Source: Winogradskyella sp.
GTDB lineage: Bacteria; Bacteroidota; Bacteroidia; Flavobacteriales; Flavobacteriaceae
Length of the DNA stretch: 64,000 bases
NCBI RefSeq assembly: GCF_013213835.1
Contig: NZ_JABSSU010000007.1
Coordinates: 168,758-232,757 of the forward strand
Direction of reading: 5' to 3'
The notes below the pieces were generated by a model. That model saw only the letters and a list, made by a program, of their open reading frames with translations. It was not told the DNA's origin and did not search any database. Below, one piece after another: positions 1-11,200 of this stretch (position 1 is its first letter; every line of letters begins with the position of its first letter). The position numbers and the translations under genes were made by a program.

Positions 1-804
1 GAAGCGCAGGCTCAAAAAGAAGCTAGTGAAAAAGAAGCAGATGCTCGTAAAACACTTGCTGAAGCTAAAGCTAAAGAAGAAGCTACAATTGGTATGTCAG
101 AAGCTCAAGTAATGCATGCAAAAGCTGAAGCTAGCGAAAGACAAGGTGTGGTTGAAGCATTAATCATTCAGAAAAAAGCTGAAGCTGAAGCTAGTGGAAT
201 TACCGCAAAAGCTGAGGCTAAACGATTAGATGGTCTTGCAGAAGCTGAAGTAATTAAAGAAAAAGCTATCGCTGATGCATCTGGAATTGAAGAAAAAGCT
301 GAAGCTATGAAGAAATTAGATGGTGTTGGTAAAGAGCACGAAGAGTTCAAACTTAAACTAGATAAAGAGCTTCAAGTGGACCTTGCTAAAATCAAAATTC
401 AGAAAGATATTGCCGATGCACAAGCTCAAGTTATTGGTGACGCATTAAGAGCTGCTAATATTGATATTGTTGGTGGCGAAACCATGTTCTTTGAGCAGAT
501 TATTGGTCAGATTACAAGAGCTAAAGGTTACGACCGTTTAGTAGAACATTCAGAAACTGTAACCGAAGTCAAAGACGCTATTTTAAGCAGCGATGATGTT
601 AAAGGCAACCTCTTAGATAAAGTAAAATCTTTTGCTGACAAATACGGCATAGGTTCTGAAGACATTAAAAACTTAACCATAGCAAACCTGTTAAGTAATC
701 TTCAAAACAAATCTGAAGATGATGGTGAGCAAACCATGTTAAGTAACTTAATGAACCTTGCACAAGGCATGGGATTACTTAATAAAAAGATGAATGATTT
801 ATAA
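1..804 (+). CDS. Flotillin-like SPFH protein, C-terminal part (5' end outside window)
   Basis: The reading frame is open from base 1, so the gene begins upstream of the window. The visible 267 residues start with an Ala/Glu/Lys-rich coiled coil containing repeated AEA and AEAxVIxxKA units, typical of the flotillin domain. They continue into the conserved stretch around GVGKEHEEF and a C-terminal part containing IDIVGGETMFF. Flotillins are membrane-associated oligomeric scaffolds, and the missing N-terminus should hold the membrane anchor and SPFH domain. The next gene downstream on the same strand encodes a giant AAA+ ATPase, so the two may work together. The flotillin assignment rests on the coiled-coil pattern and C-terminal motif only. 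Confidence 0.8.
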   Translation, partial: EAQAQKEASEKEADARKTLAEAKAKEEATIGMSEAQVMHAKAEASERQGVVEALIIQKKAEAEASGITAKAEAKRLDGLAEAEVIKEKAIADASGIEEKAEAMKKLDGVGKEHEEFKLKLDKELQVDLAKIKIQKDIADAQAQVIGDALRAANIDIVGGETMFFEQIIGQITRAKGYDRLVEHSETVTEVKDAILSSDDVKGNLLDKVKSFADKYGIGSEDIKNLTIANLLSNLQNKSEDDGEQTMLSNLMNLAQGMGLLNKKMNDL

Positions 805-888
805 AAGTTGTAAGGCTGTTTTATAAGTCAATGAGTTGATAAACTGTCACATTTAGCATTGGTTGAAATCAAAATGCATTTTGATTGA

Positions 889-958
889 AAGCACACTGCG
901 AAGCAGTCGAAATGTCTAAAAAAATTAGATTTCTCGACTACGCTCGAAATGACAGGAA
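889..958. repeat. Dispersed palindromic repeat element
   Basis: Two imperfect inverted arms, one containing GCAGTCGAAATGTCTAA and the other TTAGATTTCTCGACTACGC, flank a short A-rich loop. The outer end reads CGAAATGACAGG. Sequences of this form (ATTTCGAGC..AGTCGAGAAATCT) are scattered through many flavobacterial intergenic regions. It lies between the flotillin-like gene and the ATPase gene and could form a long RNA hairpin in a joint transcript. Confidence 0.6.
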
Positions 959-1080
959 CATAAAACTTCTAAAAAAGCCTAATACAAACTACTAAGGTAA
1001 AAGTGATAAATCCATTTTGATTTTGAAACTAACCTAAGACTATTTTAATCTCGATGTATAGAGTAAAACTTTTATAAAAA

Positions 1081-4000
1081 ATGGCAGACAACCAAACTGA
1101 TAATCATATAGCTTTAGATTCTGGAACCTATGAAATAATCCAGAGTCGTTTACTAAAGCAAAAAAACGATTTACAAAATCGTTTACACTTACTCAATGAA
1201 GAGCGCAAAAAGGTCTTCGGGTCTTTAGAAACGCAACTCATTGCTAATGACCGCATCAATACAGAAAACAACTGTATTGCCAGAGATATAGTATCCATTG
1301 GTAATCTGAGTCTTTTCGGTTATAATGTTCATTTTGGCTTACGTACGTCTATTTCCTTGAGTGATGTTTTTAGTGTTTATGAGTTTGAAAGAAATGGCGA
1401 AACCTTAGGATTTAAAGAAAGTACTTCAGGATTAACACTCATTGATGACCCAGTTTTTATCAACGATTTTGAGAATCTATATAAGTACTATCGCAATACT
1501 ATTTTTTCAAAGTTTGCTATTATTGGTAATTACCTTCACATGGTGTTTCAACTTAGTGAATCGGTAACAGATATTAAAACCTTTAAATGGCTCATAAAAG
1601 GTAATACACTACAATATGTAGACAATCGTAGTGACCACGAATATCGGTATCCAGAACAATACGATTTTGTTTGGATAGAAGCTGGTAGAGATAACCAACG
1701 TCATGGCACACATGCCCATGTTTCAATTTTAGATAAGGTATTTGTAGAAACTATTGGTGGCGATTTAACCATTAAGGTAGAAGATAATACTGACAATGGT
1801 AAAGGCATATACGATGAAGATGTAGAATATAAAGACCAAACTTTAGATGATGGGCAATATCGTTATGCAGATTTAGGAAATCTTATTGTTTTAGAGATAA
1901 AACCATTTCAAGAAGCACCACGATATTTTGTGTATAACCACAAACTAAAAGTTGTAGAAAAAATTAATTCTATAGCACAATCTGCTGTATTGCTTCCAGA
2001 TGACCAAGGTATTATTTTTCCAAGTGGTTACTATCTGCAAACTGGTGAGTACAATGTGTTTTCAAACAGTACTTATGAGTTAAAATTTCAACAGAAAATA
2101 ACTTCACCAAATGGTGAAGACCATTTGTATGTCTTTTATGACCCAAATGATAGTGTTTACGTGTTGATGTCATATAATGTTATTGAACAAGAAGTAAAAA
2201 CACCTATCGTTTGTAACGGATTTACCATTTTAGAAAAAGGTGAGTTATGTTATTTCCGTACCGAAGATGAGCAAACCAAGCATCATATGATGCAAATTTG
2301 GCAAACACCTTATCTCAATGGAGATATTATGCCTTCTGAACATGAAGATACTTTATTGTTCAAAATAGGAAATAAGGACATTGTGAAAGCAATGGCAGAA
2401 ACCAACGAGCTTATCACTTTATTAAATAAAGAAGATAGTTATGACGGTTTATATGATGATATTGCTAATGCTTCAAAAGACATCTTAGATTCCTATTACT
2501 GGATTGCAAAAGAAGAAACCCAACAACTCAATTTGCCATTAGCTGAAATCAATAAAGCATCTAATGCTGCTATTGATGAGTTTGAAAAAGTTAAGCAATT
2601 ACGCAGACAAGCTGAGCAAGAAACAGTTTCAATTTCAAAAAAGTCTGAAGCATTATTCAGTAAAGTAAAAAGTACGTCTTTTAAAACCATCAATGATTTT
2701 GTTGAGTTACTGACTCAACTGCGAACGTTGCGAGGTGAAACCATTGGTTTATATGAAGTTCGTTATGTAGACTATGAGTTTATAAAAAATATTGAAGCAC
2801 AAATTGTAGAGCAAAATGACACAATTTCTAGACGTGCTACAACCTTTTTACTAGATGACAAAGCTCTAGAACCGTATCACAATGCTATTGCCGAAAAGCA
2901 AAAGGCATTAGATGCTTTAAGAAAGGTTATTGATATCAAAGCTTTAGAAGAAGAGGTCAATAAAATTGCTGAAGATTTAGAATTGCTAATTGATATCGTG
3001 TCCAATCTAGATATTGAAGACACGTCGCATTCAACAAAAATCATCGAAAATATTTCTTTGATTTTTGCAACCATAAATCAGGTGAAGGCTGCAATAAAAA
3101 ACAAGTTAAAAGCCGTTGGAAAGAAAGAAGCACAAGCCGATTTTACAGCACAACTTAAGCTTATTGACCAAAGTATCATTAACTATATTGATATTTCCAA
3201 CACTCCAGAAAAATGTGACGAATTCTTAACTAAAGTTTCTATTCAACTCGAAGAATTAGAAGGTAAGTTTTCAGATTTCGAAGAGTATATTACTCAAATC
3301 ATAGAAAAACGAGAAGAAGTCTATACGGCGTTTGATAATCGCAAATCTAGTCTTATTGAAGCTCGAAACAAAAAGACTATCGCGCTTCAAAATGCAGCAC
3401 AACGTATTATAAAAGGCGGACAGAAAAAAGCGGAATCTTTAGACAATATAGCAGCTATCAATGGCTATTTTGCAAGTGACCTTATGATTAATAAAGTGCG
3501 AGACATCATAAGTCAACTTAAAGATTTAGGTGATATTGGTAAATCTGAAGCTATAGAAACTGCGCTTAAAGTAGCTCGTGAAGATGCCTTGCGTAAATTA
3601 AAAGACCGCAACGAACTTTATGAAGATGGCGATAACATCATTAAACTTGGTAAACATAAGTTTGGGGTTAACAAGCAGCAACTAGACATTACTATAGTTT
3701 TTAAAGATGATGAATTATACTATCATCTAACAGGAACCGATTTTTATCAAAAGTTAGATAACGACATTCTGAACAACTCAAAAGATATTTGGAATCAAGA
3801 GCTTATTTCTGAAGACCAAAATGTTTATAGAGCAGCTTATTTAGCGTATAATATATTTACAAATGGTGATGAAAAGGCTTTATTAAGCTTCAATGCAGAT
3901 GAACTATTAAAACATGTTCAAGATTTTATCAGTGGTGATTATTCTGGTGGTTATGTAAAAGGTGTGCATGACTATGATGCTATTCAATTCCTTAAAGTTT

Positions 4001-5949
4001 TATTGCAAAAACATAAGGAATTAGATTTATTAATCTATCAACCAAATATTAGAGCTGAAGCACAATTTTTCTGGAATAACCTGTCGGAAGAGTGCTCAAC
4101 GGAATACAATCATGTTTTAAAAAGCGCAGGTGAAGTTTTAGCTGTTTTCCCTGAGAGTAAAGAGTATGACTTTATTATTGAAGAACTGTCTAAAGACATT
4201 CTAGAAAGTAGACATATTGAGGATGAGAAAATAGCGCAATCTATTGCTGAATATCTGTTTAATGAATTAAAAGATAATGACACCTTTACAGTCAGCAGTG
4301 AAGCTATAGCTTTAAAAAATGCCTTTGAAAAAACGCTAAATTCTCAAAAAGTAACGAGTAAATTTAGAGAACGTTTAGAAGCTACAACATCTCAAAAAGA
4401 CCGCATAGAATTGGTAAATCATTGGGTTGCAGCTTTTGCAAAAGCCAATGAAGTTGAATTAGTGCCTTATGTTAATGAATGTGTAGCTTGTATTCTATAT
4501 AAAAACAATGCAGCATCAAATTCGGCAGTTGCAGAAACAGAAATCAAAACCTTAAAAGGTGTGCATTCGAGTATTATCAATGGCACATATAGTTTTAGTT
4601 ATCATAAATTCTCAAGTGAATTAAAACATTTTAATACCGTTAAAGTTCCTGCGTTTTCTGCATTTAGAACAGCGAAACATGAGGTTATTGAGCAGCTTAA
4701 AGCACAATTGAGACTCGATGAGTTTAAACCTAGAGTATTAAGTTCTTTCGTAAGAAACAAACTGATAAACGAAGTTTATTTTCCATTAATTGGTGATAAT
4801 CTAGCCAAACAATTAGGAACTGTTGGTGACACAAAACGTGTAGACCGCATGGGCATGTTGTTACTGATTTCACCACCAGGTTACGGTAAAACCACCTTGA
4901 TGGAATATGTAGCCAATCGACTTGGATTAATTTTTATGAAAATTAATGGCCCAGCAATTGGTCATGAAGTCACTTCTGTAGACCCAGAAGCAGCTAACAA
5001 CTCAGCAGCAAGAGAAGAACTTAAAAAGCTTAATCTGGCTTTTGAAATGGGTGACAATGTGATGTTATATTTGGACGATATTCAACATTGTAATCCTGAG
5101 TTTCTTCAAAAATTTATCAGTCTATCTGATGGTACACGTAAAATTGAAGGTGTTTTTGAAGGTAAACCAAAAACCTACGATTTACGTAGTAAGAAGTTTT
5201 GTGTAATTATGGCTGGTAATCCATACACTGAAAGCGGAGAGAAATTCCAAATTCCAGATATGCTTGCCAACCGTGCAGACATCTATAATTTAGGTGATAT
5301 TATTGGAGATACAGCACACTTATTTAAGTTAAGTCTTATCGAAAATGCATTAACAAGTAATCCTGTTTTGCAACAATTAAGTGCCAAATACTTTGATGAT
5401 GTATACACCTTAATTGACCGTGTAGAAAACAATTTGGCAGATGCAGAACTTAAAGGAAATCATAGCAATCAGGAAATTGCTGATTATGTTTCTGTTTTAG
5501 AAAAAGTGATAACATTAAGAGATACTGTTCTTAAGGTCAATGAAACTTATATTACTAGTGCTGGTATGGAAGATAGCTATCGTACCGAACCTAGTTTTAA
5601 GTTACAAGGATCGTACAGAGACATGAATAAATTGGTTGCCAAAGTCGTCCCAATTATGGATGACAAAGAATTGCAAACTGTATTATTATCCCACTACGAA
5701 AATGAATCACAAACCTTAACGAGTGCTGCAGAAGCCAATCTTTTAAAGTATAAGGAATTAAGTAATTCTTTAACTGAAGAAGAACTGCAGCGTTGGGAAG
5801 CTATTAAAGCAATTTTCGCTAAAAACAACAAGCTAAATAGTCTTGGTGGACAAAACCAAATGTCTCAAATTATTGCTCAAATGGCAGACTTCACAGATAA
5901 TATTGAAGGCATAAAAGAGATTCTTAGAAAAGGGTTTTTAGAAAAATAA
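1081..5949 (+). CDS. Giant AAA+ ATPase of the 'DNA repair ATPase' type
   Basis: The 1622-residue product has three parts. Residues 1-430 are rich in short beta strands and may form a propeller-like fold. Residues about 470-900 are strongly charged and helical (coiled coil). The C-terminal third is an AAA+ module with Walker A PPGYGKTT at 1265-1272 and Walker B VMLYLDD at 1327-1333, followed by a sensor-like VIMAGNP segment. Similar proteins are often annotated as DNA repair ATPase, but I know of no demonstrated DNA repair role. There is no signal peptide, so it is probably cytoplasmic. It follows the flotillin-like gene after 276 nt. The size suggests a large ATP-driven remodelling machine; the substrate is unknown. 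Confidence 0.75.
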   Translation: MADNQTDNHIALDSGTYEIIQSRLLKQKNDLQNRLHLLNEERKKVFGSLETQLIANDRINTENNCIARDIVSIGNLSLFGYNVHFGLRTSISLSDVFSVYEFERNGETLGFKESTSGLTLIDDPVFINDFENLYKYYRNTIFSKFAIIGNYLHMVFQLSESVTDIKTFKWLIKGNTLQYVDNRSDHEYRYPEQYDFVWIEAGRDNQRHGTHAHVSILDKVFVETIGGDLTIKVEDNTDNGKGIYDEDVEYKDQTLDDGQYRYADLGNLIVLEIKPFQEAPRYFVYNHKLKVVEKINSIAQSAVLLPDDQGIIFPSGYYLQTGEYNVFSNSTYELKFQQKITSPNGEDHLYVFYDPNDSVYVLMSYNVIEQEVKTPIVCNGFTILEKGELCYFRTEDEQTKHHMMQIWQTPYLNGDIMPSEHEDTLLFKIGNKDIVKAMAETNELITLLNKEDSYDGLYDDIANASKDILDSYYWIAKEETQQLNLPLAEINKASNAAIDEFEKVKQLRRQAEQETVSISKKSEALFSKVKSTSFKTINDFVELLTQLRTLRGETIGLYEVRYVDYEFIKNIEAQIVEQNDTISRRATTFLLDDKALEPYHNAIAEKQKALDALRKVIDIKALEEEVNKIAEDLELLIDIVSNLDIEDTSHSTKIIENISLIFATINQVKAAIKNKLKAVGKKEAQADFTAQLKLIDQSIINYIDISNTPEKCDEFLTKVSIQLEELEGKFSDFEEYITQIIEKREEVYTAFDNRKSSLIEARNKKTIALQNAAQRIIKGGQKKAESLDNIAAINGYFASDLMINKVRDIISQLKDLGDIGKSEAIETALKVAREDALRKLKDRNELYEDGDNIIKLGKHKFGVNKQQLDITIVFKDDELYYHLTGTDFYQKLDNDILNNSKDIWNQELISEDQNVYRAAYLAYNIFTNGDEKALLSFNADELLKHVQDFISGDYSGGYVKGVHDYDAIQFLKVLLQKHKELDLLIYQPNIRAEAQFFWNNLSEECSTEYNHVLKSAGEVLAVFPESKEYDFIIEELSKDILESRHIEDEKIAQSIAEYLFNELKDNDTFTVSSEAIALKNAFEKTLNSQKVTSKFRERLEATTSQKDRIELVNHWVAAFAKANEVELVPYVNECVACILYKNNAASNSAVAETEIKTLKGVHSSIINGTYSFSYHKFSSELKHFNTVKVPAFSAFRTAKHEVIEQLKAQLRLDEFKPRVLSSFVRNKLINEVYFPLIGDNLAKQLGTVGDTKRVDRMGMLLLISPPGYGKTTLMEYVANRLGLIFMKINGPAIGHEVTSVDPEAANNSAAREELKKLNLAFEMGDNVMLYLDDIQHCNPEFLQKFISLSDGTRKIEGVFEGKPKTYDLRSKKFCVIMAGNPYTESGEKFQIPDMLANRADIYNLGDIIGDTAHLFKLSLIENALTSNPVLQQLSAKYFDDVYTLIDRVENNLADAELKGNHSNQEIADYVSVLEKVITLRDTVLKVNETYITSAGMEDSYRTEPSFKLQGSYRDMNKLVAKVVPIMDDKELQTVLLSHYENESQTLTSAAEANLLKYKELSNSLTEEELQRWEAIKAIFAKNNKLNSLGGQNQMSQIIAQMADFTDNIEGIKEILRKGFLEK

Positions 5950-6269
5950 AAACTAATAGTTAATAATTAGTTATGTCATTTTTCAGCGGTAGTTGACTAA
6001 TACATTTCGACTAGCGCTCAATGTGATATTTACCCTATTTCAAAGTTTCTAAAACCTCTTTCAGCATTCTAAAAATGGGCTTCTTATTAGGGTATAGAAG
6101 AAATACTTTAAATCTATTCATATTAAAATTTGAAATTCCTGGTCTAAATATACAGTTACAATTCTAAAATATAAGTTGATCACATCTATGGTATGATTTA
6201 GTCTTTGAATTAACAATAACCAAACTTTAGTAACGTTTTATTAACTTTGATATCTAAACTCAGGAAGAT
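5950..6269. other. Intergenic region with weak hairpin, decayed repeat and promoter
   Basis: No gene was seen. A weak hairpin AACTAAT/ATTAGTT lies directly after the ATPase stop (5950-5974). Around 6003-6028 is what looks like a decayed copy of the dispersed repeat (ATTTCGACT..GCGCTCAATGTGA). A good -7 element TAACTTTG lies at 6242-6249 before the next gene. Confidence 0.45.
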
Positions 6270-7142
6270 TTGAAATTGAACCTACAAGACATACCACGAG
6301 TTAAAACAATCTCTAAAGCTGATTTTATAAAAAACTATTTCAAACCACAAAAACCGGTGGTTATAGAAAATTGTATTGAAGATTGGCCGGCATACAAGAA
6401 ATGGAGTCTTGACTACATGAAAACTGTTGCAGGTGATAAAACTGTACCATTATATGATGACAGACCTGTAGATTACAAAGAAGGTTTTAACGAAGCTCAT
6501 GCCACAATGAAAATGAGCGAATATGTAGATTTACTCAAACGAGAGCCTACTAAATTCAGAATCTTTCTTTGGAATATATTAAAAGAAGTCCCACAACTAC
6601 AAAAAGACTTTAAATATCCAGATTTTGGATTACGATTAATGAAAGGACTTCCGATGTTGTTTTTTGGTGGAAAAGAATCCCACACTTTTATGCATTATGA
6701 TATTGATTTAGCCAATATTTTCCATTTTCACTTTGAAGGTAAAAAACAATGCATCTTATTTGATCAAAAACAGAATAAGTATTTATATAAAATTCCACAT
6801 TCTCTAATTACAAGAGAAGATATTGATTTTCATAATCCTGATTTTGAAAAATGGCCTGCATTAAAACATGCTAAAGGTTGGATTTGCAACTTAAATCATG
6901 GTGAAGTGTTATATATGCCTGAAGGTTACTGGCATTACATGCGCTACATTACACCAGGGTTTTCTATGAGTTTAAGAGCTATTGCCAGAAATCCAAAAAA
7001 TCTAGGTAAGGCTATATACAATGTATTCTTAATGCGAAATTATGACAACATTATGAGACGTATTAGAGGACAAAAATGGATAGATTGGAAAAACCAAAAA
7101 GCAATAATCAATACTCATAAAACACTGCAACAAGAGGTTTGA
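6270..7142 (+). CDS. JmjC/cupin-8 Fe(II)- and 2-oxoglutarate-dependent oxygenase-like protein
   Basis: The 290-residue product has the cupin-8/JmjC pattern. The N-terminal PVVIENCIEDWPA segment is typical of FIH-like enzymes. HYDIDLANIFHFHFEGKK supplies the HxD iron ligands, and GEVLYMPEGYWHYM supplies the distal His. The length is normal for cytoplasmic FIH/JMJD-like hydroxylases, whose substrates are usually protein side chains. The start used is TTG; it lies about 20 nt after a TAACTTTG promoter element, so the leader is short. The hydroxylase role is a family inference and the target is unknown. Confidence 0.75.
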   Translation: MKLNLQDIPRVKTISKADFIKNYFKPQKPVVIENCIEDWPAYKKWSLDYMKTVAGDKTVPLYDDRPVDYKEGFNEAHATMKMSEYVDLLKREPTKFRIFLWNILKEVPQLQKDFKYPDFGLRLMKGLPMLFFGGKESHTFMHYDIDLANIFHFHFEGKKQCILFDQKQNKYLYKIPHSLITREDIDFHNPDFEKWPALKHAKGWICNLNHGEVLYMPEGYWHYMRYITPGFSMSLRAIARNPKNLGKAIYNVFLMRNYDNIMRRIRGQKWIDWKNQKAIINTHKTLQQEV

Positions 7143-7186
7143 ATTTAAAACTTTAATATATTTGGCCTCTCAAATTAATTATACTT

Positions 7187-7672
7187 ATGAAAAATTTATT
7201 CTTATTAATAACATTAGTCTCGTTTTCTTTCGCAAGCGCCCAAGTATTTGAAGGTAAAGGAGATAAAAAACTTCAAATTGGTGCTAATTTTCAAGATGAA
7301 GCGACTGGTGTTAACTTCACATTTGATTATGGTTTAGGAGATAACATCTCTGTTGGTGTCTCTACTTCATATGCATTAGGCATGGATGACATCTTAGCTG
7401 ATGCTGCAGATTTTGGTGATCGTTTTGACTTAAAAGCAAGATTTAACGCTAATCTTGGAAGCGTTTTAAATATCGATGATAATTTCGATTTTTACCCAGG
7501 AATCAGCTTAAGTTTAAAGAATTTTGGTGGTCACTTGGGTGCGAGATATTTCTTCTCAGATGGTTTTGGTATTTATACCGAAGCAGCGTTTCCGTTTGCT
7601 AAGTATGATGATCAAGTAGATTTATTTTACAACCAATTTACTATAAATGTAGGTGCTAGTTTTAATCTATAA
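7187..7672 (+). CDS. Small outer-membrane beta-barrel-like protein (DUF6646 type)
   Basis: The 161-residue product starts with a clear signal peptide (MKNLFLLITLVSFSFASAQ). The rest consists of alternating beta strands with aromatic and glycine residues and ends in INVGASFNL, as expected for an eight-strand outer-membrane barrel. It resembles a small flavobacterial family of unknown function. It lies 44 nt after the oxygenase gene and is followed by a strong terminator. Confidence 0.65.
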   Translation: MKNLFLLITLVSFSFASAQVFEGKGDKKLQIGANFQDEATGVNFTFDYGLGDNISVGVSTSYALGMDDILADAADFGDRFDLKARFNANLGSVLNIDDNFDFYPGISLSLKNFGGHLGARYFFSDGFGIYTEAAFPFAKYDDQVDLFYNQFTINVGASFNL

Positions 7673-7692
7673 TTAGCTAATAAAAAAATTAG

Positions 7693-7728
7693 AAGCCTTT
7701 TCAATAAATTGTTGAAAAGGCTTTTTTA
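7693..7728. terminator. Intrinsic terminator, usable from both sides
   Basis: The stem AAGCCTTTTCAA / TTGAAAAGGCTT with a short loop is followed by a T-run on the plus strand and preceded by A residues. It sits between the converging beta-barrel gene and recX and overlaps the last bases of recX. Confidence 0.85.
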
Positions 7729-8196
7729 TATATAATCATTTATCTTTTCATAGATAAGGTGAGATTCCCAGCCGCGATAAAGTAGATAATCGGCAACTTT
7801 TTTTCGCTTCTTAAACTTATTCTGTTCGTTAATTTGATCTATGCGCTTCAAAATTAAATCGTCTAAGGTATTAAGATAGTCTTCTTCCTTAATTTCATTT
7901 AAAGCAATTTCTATGCTACATTTTGAAATTTCCTTGAATTTGAGCTCTCTAATAATTCGATTTTTACCCCATTTTTTTATCCTGAATTTACCTGATACAA
8001 ATGCTTTGGCGAACCGCTCTTCATTAAGATAATTCTCTTGAATGAGATGCACCACAATTTGATCAATGGCCTCAGGAATCATTCTCATTTCCAAAAGTTT
8101 AGTCTTCACTTCTTTATGACAGCGCTCCTGATAAGCACAATAATTCTCAAGCTTCCTTTGCGCTTCATCGACAGTATATGTTCTTTGTAGATTCAA
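7726..8196 (-). CDS. recX: Regulatory protein RecX
   Basis: The 156-residue protein has the RecX three-helix repeat architecture: TVDEAQRKLENYCAYQERCHKEVKTKL, then LIQENYLNEERFAKAFVSGKFRIKKWGKNRI, then a C-terminal helical repeat ending in RGWESHLIYEKI. RecX binds RecA filaments and limits recombinase activity in the cytoplasm. It stands alone on the minus strand, convergent with the gene to its left and divergent from the T9SS cargo gene. Confidence 0.92.
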   Translation of the reverse strand: MNLQRTYTVDEAQRKLENYCAYQERCHKEVKTKLLEMRMIPEAIDQIVVHLIQENYLNEERFAKAFVSGKFRIKKWGKNRIIRELKFKEISKCSIEIALNEIKEEDYLNTLDDLILKRIDQINEQNKFKKRKKVADYLLYRGWESHLIYEKINDYI

Positions 8197-8236
8197 GCTC
8201 TAAAAATATAATAATTTGATAATTTAAAATGCATCT

Positions 8237-8264
8237 TTGTTAACGTTAACATACAATACTTTTG
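8237..8264 (+). promoter_or_regulatory. Bacteroidota-type promoter of the T9SS cargo gene
   Basis: TTG at 8237-8239, a 17-nt spacer and TACTTTTG at 8257-8264 match the sigma-A consensus of this phylum (TTG-N17-23-TAnnTTTG). The ATG follows at 8288. Confidence 0.7.
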
Positions 8265-8287
8265 TAATCAGTTAATTAATCCACTTT

Positions 8288-11200
8288 ATGAAAAGAAATT
8301 ACTTTTTCTCAATTGTCTTCAGCCTAACATTTTTTCCTTTCGTTTTTAGTCAAATCCTAACAGAATCTTTTAACGATGATTCTGGTTTTACAAAAAGTGA
8401 AAATTTTTTTACTGATGGTCCTGACGACTATTTTGGAATATTTGATCCACTAGGAATTTCAGATGATTACGATGGAAGTCCCGTAACAACAGGAATACCT
8501 ACATACACTGGAAATACAAATACATATTTAATTGGAGAAGATTTAGATGGTAATGGCGGTTCTGCAACCAGAACACTTACTTGGTCAAATATTGATATAT
8601 CTGGTTATAGCAATTTAACATTAAGTGTTGATTTAGCAGCCGATACTGGGGCGTTCGATGCTGCAGACAACATAACTTTTGAGGTAAATATTGATGGTTC
8701 TGGTTACAATAGTATTATTGTTTTTAATGGAACAGGAACCAATTCAGATGCTACAAATGGCTCAATAACGTTAAGTACAATATTTCAAAATGTTAACGCC
8801 AACATTACAGGAACAGGAAATTTATTAGATTTAAGATTATCAATAACAGCAAACGCCGATGGTGAAGAATTTGCCATAGACGAAATTATTCTAAACGGAA
8901 CACCTCCTGTGGCATGCAGCCACTCAATTACTAGTTTTTCACCAATAGAAGGTCCTGAAGGCACTGAAGTTACAATAATTGGAAGCGGCTTCACTGCTAC
9001 TAGCATTGCTTATTTTAATGGTATAGCAGCTACTACAACTCAGTTTGTTGATAATAATACTTTAATAGCGACTGTACCAAATACTGCTACTGGTTCTATA
9101 TCTGTAATAGAGTCAAGTTGTACAGAAACAAGTTCAAATTTTACAGTAACAGAATTCACTGGCACTTGTTCTAGTCCATTTAATGATTTAATAATTTCTG
9201 AGGTTTACGATTCTTCAAGTGGTTCTTTAGGTTATATCGAATTATATAATGGAACTGGAGCTACAATAGACTTATCAGAATATGAAATTGACAGATACGC
9301 TACTCTTGGTGGTGCAGTCACTTTTACATACAACTTCCCAGCAATCAATATAAATGATGGTGATGTGTTGATTGGAAAAGTAAGTAATGATAGCGATGTT
9401 GATGGTATTACACCAGATTTTATATTTACAAATACAAGTGGATTTAATGATGATGACCGTTTAGAGTTGGTGTTTTCTTCTACAAATACAGTTGTTGATG
9501 ATTGGCACGATGATTCTGTGACAGGTGCGGCAGGCTTTTCTTATTTGAGAAACACCAATATTACAGGACCAAACCCTAATTTTGATGCTTCAGAATGGGT
9601 TGGAAACGGAACAGAAGATTCGAGTGATTTAGGAAATTACTCAATAGTTATTCTTGGAAATCCAACAATAACAAGTCAACCAACCATTGTCAATGGATGC
9701 CTTGACGTATCAATTTCTATCATGGCTGCGGCTGGAAATAGCGGCACACTAACATACCAATGGAAATACAACGACGGTTCAACTACTAATTGGTTGGATG
9801 TTACACCAGCAGCGTTTGTTGCAGCTACCGTAACAGGTGAAACTACCAATGCCTTATTTATTTCTGGTATAGACTTAAATGGATATCAATTTTATTGTGA
9901 AGTAACTGAAGATGCCACCTGTTCTATTGCTAGTAATGCTATCAGTACAACTTCTAGCACAGTAACTTGGGACGGCACAAATTGGAATTGGAATGATGGT
10001 ACCGCACAAAATACACCGCCAACACTTTCTGACAGTGTCATTATTAACGGAAATTTTGATACGGCCGGAGGCGGATTAGAAGTCAGTTTCAGCGCATGTA
10101 GCCTAACTGTTAATGCTGGTTTTAATCTAAACGTTCAGAATGATACTTATATCCAAATTCAGAATGATATTATTGCTGATGGTGATATCAATGTATCAAC
10201 TAGGGGATCTGTTGTTCAAGTTAATGATTTAGCTACAGTATTAGGAACTGGTAATATTTTAGTTACAAAAGTAACGGCCATTATGAATACGGCTAACGAA
10301 TACACTTATTGGAGTTCACCTACTGCAAATACAACAATAGCTAATGGGTTAACAGACAGTAATCCTTCTCGTAGATTTAAATTTAACGGAGTAAATTTCT
10401 TAGATGCAACAGCAGAAACTAACAATAACGGTGCAACCGCTCCTGGCCAAGATAATATTGATGATGATGCTAATGTATGGATACCTGTTGGTGGTGCAGA
10501 AGTTATGACGCCTGGTGTTGGATATGCTTCTACACACAATCCTTTAATCTTCTTTTTCCCTGGCCAATATCAATACACCTTCGAAGGTTATTTTAACAAT
10601 GGAATCTATAATGTTCCTGTTTATAGAAATGACTCTGAATTAAATGATAACAACTGGAATTTTATCGGTAACCCATATCCATCTGCAATTAATGCTGCTG
10701 ACTTCTTTAATGAAAACGCTCAAGAATTGAACGTTAACGGAGCTATTAAAGGTGCTATTTATTTATGGTCGCATGTTAGCCAAGCAAATGCTAATAATAA
10801 CGGAAACCAAGTATCTAATTTTGCACAATCGGACTATGCTATTCTAAATTATATGGGCGGCACTGAAGGCAACACATCTCAAGGTGTACCTAATGGTTAT
10901 GTAGCATCTGGCCAAGGATTTTTTGTAGCGATGAGTGATGCTGTAACACCTGATTCAACTACTGGTGATATTGCGCAAAGCAATGTGGTTTTCAATAACT
11001 CTATGAGATCGACTGGTAATAACGATCAGTTTTATAGAAATTCTAACACTACTGTTGAGAGGTATTGGCTTAATCTAACGACCGATAATGGTGCTTTTAG
11101 TCAAATATTAGTGGGTTATACAAATAACGCAACATCCAACTTTGATGGTTATATCTTTGACGCACCTAAAAACATTAACAATGGCGTACATACTGCTTTA

